Position numbers and translations under genes: made by a program
NCBI GenBank assembly: GCA_016169945.1
Contig: JADLSH010000358.1
Span: 2,265,001-2,329,000 of the forward strand
Direction: 5' to 3'
Source: Trachythela sp. YZ-2020
Taxonomy: Eukaryota; Cnidaria; Anthozoa; Malacalcyonacea; Clavulariidae
DNA: 64,000 bases
In this document: piece by piece, positions 59,249 to 64,000 of the stretch
How positions within the stretch are numbered: position 1 is the first letter of the stretch
Layout of the letters: every line of letters starts with the position of its first letter
Notes under the pieces: model-generated
Told to the model about the DNA's origin: nothing
The model's database searches: none
What the model saw: the letters and a program-made list of their open reading frames with translations, nothing else

Positions 59249-59822
59249 TTAACTGTATATAATAACTGAATTTTCTTGCCCGAGATGCGTTGTCGGAAGT
59301 GCGTCTACCACAAGATGTTATTTTACTCATTCGGTTTTAATAATTTTTAATAAAAAAGCTTCGAAACATTACACACACACAAATTAAATCAGTCAATGGG
59401 GGCCATTTTACCTTCAGCATGGTTATTGTCATGGGTTGTCACCTCGTTTCGAAAGTCGAATACAGCAAAGGGTTCAATGTCAAATGTTGTTCTTTCGTTT
59501 TCATCTTTTGGCTGATCATCGCATTGCTCGTCATGTCGTTCGTCATCACTTATTGTCTCGCCTTCGTTCTCTTCAAAATAATCGTTGTCGTTTAGAACAG
59601 TATCGTTTGCTGTCTTGCCAAGAACTTCAAGCTTCTGGATTAACGTAGATTGGCAAATCTGACAAACACTGATGTCAGCAAATACGAAACACTTTCCACA
59701 GGGGGCTATCGTTGTTGAACCTAACTATAAAATCGCATTTTCTATGGTGGAAAGGCTTAAACTAAGTTTCTTACTTGCAACGACAATTAAGCTATCGAAT
59801 TTCCTGATATTGCTACAACTAC
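59249..59822 (-). CDS. Spliced zinc-binding cargo gene in the MULE (3' exons)
   Basis: Three minus-strand exons join in phase: 59822-59775 (48 nt, acceptor TTCTAG|GT, donor GCAA|GTAAGA), 59720-59412 (309 nt, acceptor TATAGTTAG|GT, donor GAAG|GTAAAA) and 59304-59249 (acceptor GTGGTAG|AC, stop TAA). The first intron is 54 nt and the second 107 nt. The middle exon holds a C2-C2 motif (PCGKC...VCQIC), then an acidic stretch (NDYFEENEGE, DDERHDEQCDD). Every junction is phase 1. More 5' exons probably lie above 59860, where CGSCRNH...VCDP is readable. It is not a recognised transposase. It may be a transposon accessory protein or a captured host gene. Confidence 0.6.
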
Positions 59823-60149
59823 CTAGAAGTAACTTAACACAAATACGCGGTTAACTACGGGTCACACACAGTGGTTTTTCTGTTTGTGGTGTGATTACGG
59901 CACGAACCGCACCGCACAAGGTTTGCTTGTGCAGCAGGCTATACTGCACAATTATGCCACAAATCCCTCCTTGACTTGAGAGCCTTGTTCTCATGAATGG
60001 TCTTGGTTCATAAGAGCGAGGGTCCTAGCCAAAAAAACTCTAATATCAAAAGGATAGATTGGAATGTGGTGAACATTTATAGGTCTGTTAATTTTTAATA
60101 TTTTGGTAACATTAAACAATTATATTAATGAACTAAGGAAGCGGTCATT

Positions 60150-61000
60150 TAGTATGTGTCATGGGAGGGGGGCGAGGCTATTTCAGGGGGTCATTAAGCA
60201 CAATCTTTCTTCTAAGCAAGGGGTTAAGACTGACTTTATAAAAAAGCAAAGAGGCTTGAAATTAAAATACATATATAGAATCTGTTAGGGGCATCTTTCA
60301 CAGTGCTCCATTTTCTCTTGACTTGACAGTTCCTACTTTTATAATATTACTGAAAATAGATTTAATTCTCAAGTGAATATAATTTCAAATTTCTGTGTAA
60401 GAATTCTATATCCTTTTAGTATAAATATATACTGTACAGCCAGTATTAACCCATTAGCTTGCAATGCGCCCAGGTGCACCCTAATTTAGTGTTTTACTCT
60501 GTCCAACACCGGAGTATTTTATTCTGTCTAACGCCACACGAATTTACTCGACTGTCTCTTTAACTGCCAATGTCTCTTGTTACCCTATTAGCTGGAAATG
60601 TGCTACTTTAACTTTATTGTTTTATAGTCAGCTGATTTCACTCGTCAGTGGTGGGTACTGCCAATCAATGAGTTGAATAAACCATTTGAACCAATTCGAC
60701 ATATATTACAGTTTTCTTTATTAATAATACTAGATTTATTAATAATTTAAAAAAATAGTCATAGAAGAAGGTAGCAGTGTGCAACTATAATATTATAATG
60801 GTTACACCATTATAATATGTTTCTATTGTGTATTTACACCCTCTTGATATTAAAAATTCAAGGAGGGCTATGAAACTATTTTTTTTAATAATTGAGGGGG
60901 TGGCAAATATTTTATCGAATGCATGGGAGGGGTACAAAGCATTTTTCAAATTTTATAAAATAGTCTCCTGCCCCATGACACATACTTAACAACCCTCAAA
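60150..61000. other. MULE interior without clear genes
   Basis: Two G-rich stretches (tgtgtcatgggaggggggcg at 60155; gcatgggaggggtac at 60921) and the inverted string gccccatgacacata at 60970 suggest another decayed foldback. At 61319 acagggccccactgaaaatc resembles the LINE B 3' end. Confidence 0.35.
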
Positions 61001-61840
61001 GTGTATTTCTGTGCTCTCCAAAAGCTGTAGAAATTTGCAGAGCTGCGTGATAATGGCCCCCTGTGCATAATACTCCTTTATACTACAATAATACTATTAA
61101 TAGACAACTAATGCAATGCCAAGGTACTGTAAAGTAACTTGATTTTGCGCACTTGTTACAGTTAAATTTACCTGGCTTTGTATACTTTCCTCTACATCTG
61201 CAAGATTTCTTCCAAAATATTCAGTAACTTTATTTGTGTCATGTAATGCAAAGATGGTTAATTTTATGCAAGACTATTTTACCCAATTCTGCCTCCGTGT
61301 ATATCTCTAAAACATTTGTCACAGGGCCCCACTGAAAATCACTGTTTGTGAGTTGGTCACCCTGTGAAATATTGTTTAAGTAATAATACTATAAACCACG
61401 GTCCACAGGCTTTCAGATTGACAACTTTTCCCCCAATAATAATAACTTGAAGCAGTTAAGTTGTGAAACTGCGAGAAAAAGTATGTAAAATATACAAAAT
61501 CTGCCAAAGATACATGCGTTACTTCTCAAATAATGGATCGTCTTTTACGATGTTATGCGCTGCAAAACGCGATAATTCAAACGTCAATATTTCGCGTTGT
61601 ATGTCGAAATTAAGAAATTCCCAATGCAGATTTTAAGATTTATGCATATTCTATTACAATCTGTGGGTTTTAGATCAAAACATTAAATATTGACGTTCAC
61701 GGAAGCCGTAGAGTACGGTAATATTTTTACGCTCCTTTTGTTTATGTTTTTACATTTCACGCATTGTGATTGGTCGAGAGCCAAAATGTATACAAACGCG
61801 CTGATTGGCTCAAAACAAATCTGCGCTTGTTAATAAGACA

Positions 61841-62500
61841 AGGAATGTTCTATCCCATAAACTTGACTTTTACCACTCCAGTAGTGCTTTGTCTACAATA
61901 TAAAGAAAAGAGAAAAACATCTCAGTTGATACCCTTAGGTTAAAATTACCAATACTACTTTAAACTCAAAGAGTTGTTTACATAGTATGTAATACCATTG
62001 ACATTGTGCATGCATACTGTGTATAGACCCTAATATAGACTTTATAAAATTTCTAAATGATTTTCTCTCCACTATTAATGGGTAATTCATATAAATTTGG
62101 GCTTAGAAACACAAAGTTTATGTGCTAGGGGTTTTTGAACAAATCACTTATCGAAGCAGAGAGCTCTAATTGTATATTTAATTAGCAGCACGAATATCAC
62201 AAATACCCCATTTTCAATTGGTTTCTTAATATCAATTGAAAGAGAAACTCTTCATGAATACAGTGATGTTTTTATTAACCTTCTCCGTCAAAAAGTAAAA
62301 AAATCTAGAATATTTCAAAGCTATTAGGTCAATACATATGTAAATTAATATAACTAAAGAACATCGTAGAAAGAAAACAAAATTAAAACCGTGAAATATG
62401 ATGCACATACAACAATAATTTCAACACGTACCTTTAAAAATATCTGATTTTCAATGAGAAAATACCAAGTAAAAATCACTAATTTTCTCGCCGCTCCTGC
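61841..62500. other. Non-coding interval
   Basis: No supported feature. Confidence 0.4.
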
Positions 62501-62504
62501 CAAA

Positions 62505-62625
62505 AATATTGATTTCAAAAAAAACTCCAGCGCAATGCATTGTGGTATACGGACGATTCCTCCTCTGGTATTACGGATTACAGTGTTTACACTATGACGC
62601 TACGTTAAATTTACCGTAGCGTATT
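62505..62625. repeat. Right end of the outer inverted-repeat pair
   Basis: Reverse complement of parts of 56737-57000. The pair encloses the whole MULE and spans about 5.9 kb. Confidence 0.5.
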
Positions 62626-62960
62626 GCCCCGGGCCCCCAGCTAAAGGGGCCCCCCCAAATTGAAATTAAGTGAAATATGCATATATATATTACTGTCAAA
62701 TAGTCTCTCAGAGTGCAAGAGTTTGTAATTGCTGAGACCCTAGATTTCTGAAACGTTCTCCGTGGGAGAAGGCCCCGGATCCCCTACAGTATCTTAGTAC
62801 TGAATGCAGATTGAGAATGCTTTTTAAAATTAAACATAAGACTGAGGACGTAATCGAGAAGTTCAATGGTATGGAAATCAGTTTTCTAAACAAGCACATG
62901 ACCCCAAAGATATTTGAGAATGGAAAATAGCTAGGGCCCCAAAGTTATTTATGGCCCGGG
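62626..62960. mobile_element. Small GC-ended element (gggccc-rich termini)
   Basis: gccccgggcccccag at the left faces ctagggccccaaag and atggcccgggcccc at the right. The ends are short and compositionally biased, so the assignment is tentative. Confidence 0.35.
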
Positions 62961-62976
62961 CCCCAAAATTTCTCTG

Positions 62977-63610
62977 TGCGGCTAGGCTTTTCTCGATTGT
63001 GCTAGCATAATTTTTGGGATAATCTGGCAAAACGAGCATATTTTTGGCTCTTTTTGAGGAAAAAGCACTGCTAGCATAATTGGCATATTTATATAACTTT
63101 CAAAGCAAAATCCTATAGCTGTGACAAGTTTTATGCCTTATACTGGTGCTTTAATAAAGCTTTCTTCAATCAAGTTAGGTCATCTTCTGGAAATACGTTT
63201 AATATTAAGACCCATTCCACTACTCCACAATCTCATCAAAAATTCAAAATGGCGTTAGCGACGACGGGAGATGATTTAGAGGTCATACAAGAAATGCAGG
63301 AGGTTGACACTCCTGACAGGTGATGCCAATAGGCCAGCACCTGCTGAAATTTGTCGGAAGCGTTGGTTGGATGTGAACAAAAACAAATACAAGAGCCGTG
63401 GAGCCTCTGACGTAAAGAATATTTCACTGTTAGAAACTTATTTTCCCTCACAAATTAGAGTGTATTTTGTCTATAGCATTATTTAATAAAATATAGCATA
63501 TTTTTTGTAATGCAGCATAATTCGAGCAAAATTAAGAGAAAAAACGAGCATTGCTAATGGCATAATATGCCAGTTTTACGAGCACAATCGAGAAAAGCCT
63601 ATGTGCGGCC
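62977..63610. mobile_element. ~630-bp TIR element carrying an ATGGCG fragment
   Basis: taggcttttctcgattgtgct at 62985 pairs with agcacaatcgagaaaagcct at 63581. Beyond it, gtgcgg and gccgca/cctg differ, so the outer bases are imperfect. The inner edges also share gagcatatttttg/gctagcataat variants. It encloses the coding fragment below. Confidence 0.65.
63249..63486 (+). pseudogene. ATGGCG-initiated coding fragment
   Basis: ATGGCGTTAGCG opens an acidic N-terminus (GDDLEVIQEMQEVDTPD). One base is out of step at about 63318. The frame then continues as RPAPAEICRKRWLDVNKNKY and YKSRGASDVKN to 63483. It looks like a captured gene 5' end or a transposon protein N-terminus. Family unknown. Confidence 0.35.
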
Positions 63611-63864
63611 CTGTTTACATATTTATCATTCATAAAACAGCTTAACAACTCTACTATCATTATACAGAAAACAATACTGTATGGCAAGCTCTATATTATG
63701 TGACTTGAAGAAATGGATGTTAATTCTTTTACCTAAGGCCATGTTATTCATCATTGTAGTAACTCTAAAGTTGCCTACTACCATATCCCTAGCGACTTAA
63801 CGCTCCATAGAGCGTCTTTTTATAAACATCAAACATGATATAAACCGAGATATAAACCTAGCAA

Positions 63865-63940
63865 AGTCGTTTCGACCTAGTCAGATATTTAGCAAGTCAT
63901 GTATTTCCCGCTTACACGTGCGAAATACATGACCGACACG
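63865..63940. repeat. Hairpin
   Basis: catgtatttcccgcttacac is followed by gtgcgaaatacatg, giving a 12-14 bp stem with a small loop. It lies between related imperfect copies of gtcataaatttcgcttgaca to its right. Confidence 0.6.
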
Positions 63941-64000
63941 CTTGGTCAGGCATTTCGCAGAAGTCATAAATTTCGCTTGACACCGGAGTGCCAAGCGTAC

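Larger units (their letters stand above)
58873..61831. mobile_element. Mutator-like element (MULE) with cargo gene
   Basis: 2959 bp. TIRs of about 335 bp begin AACAAGGGCAGATTTCGTTT (left) and AACAAGCGCAGATTTGTTTT (right, reverse complement). The target duplication AATAAGACA is perfect and 9 bp long, at 58864-58872 and 61832-61840. Long TIRs plus 9 bp fit Mutator-like elements. No transposase is visible. A spliced minus-strand gene lies just inside the left TIR. Confidence 0.9.

Overview
This is a eukaryotic, AT-rich, intron-bearing invertebrate window. It is most likely from a cnidarian, probably an anthozoan; that is inferred from the style of the element families, since no ribosomal or mitochondrial marker is present. 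No complete host gene is visible. The window is a deep pile of nested transposable elements of every major class, with a few spliced host-type exons. Evidence for eukaryotic genes is direct: GT/AG junctions that join open frames in phase, at 1785/1230, 59775/59720 and 29709/29563.

Layout. 1-2.3 kb: a small minus-strand spliced gene. 2.3-6.3 kb: two blocks of a ~150-bp tandem repeat, an inverted-repeat pair inside them, and inside that a 5'-truncated minus-strand LINE (A). 6.6-9.2 kb: a decayed multidomain transposon protein joining a DDE-type transposase-like region to an OTU protease, a CXC motif and a SANT-like domain. 9.9-10.5 kb: a possible GIY-YIG retroelement relic. 10.6-17.9 kb: Gypsy-1, whose gag is split by a 1.7-kb TA-flanked element and whose pol begins at a canonical -1 slippery site followed by a MYND finger. 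17.9-21.5 kb: four copies of a ~630-bp inverted-repeat element, three hairpins and four blocks of a 9-bp satellite, forming very large palindromes.

21.5-25 kb: dispersed repeat R2 and LINE C. 25.1-28.9 kb: Gypsy-2, with 133-141 bp LTRs and internal deletions. 24.7-32.4 kb: a minus-strand modular gene made of phase 1-1 exons (Thr-rich linkers and a beta-rich module). A ~1.7-1.9 kb piece carrying two of its exons plus the Gypsy-2 tail is tandemly duplicated. 34.5-37.3 kb: a SINE split by a 2.4-kb DNA transposon with a perfect 9-bp target duplication. 37.7-44.6 kb: a MITE, a decayed coding stretch, and LINE B split by a 3.1-kb transposon with related termini.

44.6-48.1 kb: LINE E, R2 copy 2, an unrecognised minus-strand ORF and an internally deleted LINE D. 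48.3-53.9 kb: a 5.6-kb DNA transposon with ~1.1-kb terminal inverted repeats around a broken transposase gene. 54-58.8 kb: microsatellite, MITE and a tRNA-like sequence. 58.9-61.8 kb: a Mutator-like element with ~335-bp TIRs, a perfect 9-bp target duplication and a spliced zinc-binding cargo gene. 61.8-64 kb: small inverted-repeat elements and a decayed ATGGCG coding fragment.

The genes do not form one pathway. What links them is insertion history: several host or element sequences can be read through once the later insertion is recognised, giving natural empty-site evidence. The strongest candidates for something new are the transposase-OTU fusion, the direct-repeat composite element in gag, the palindromic satellite array, and the MULE-borne spliced gene.
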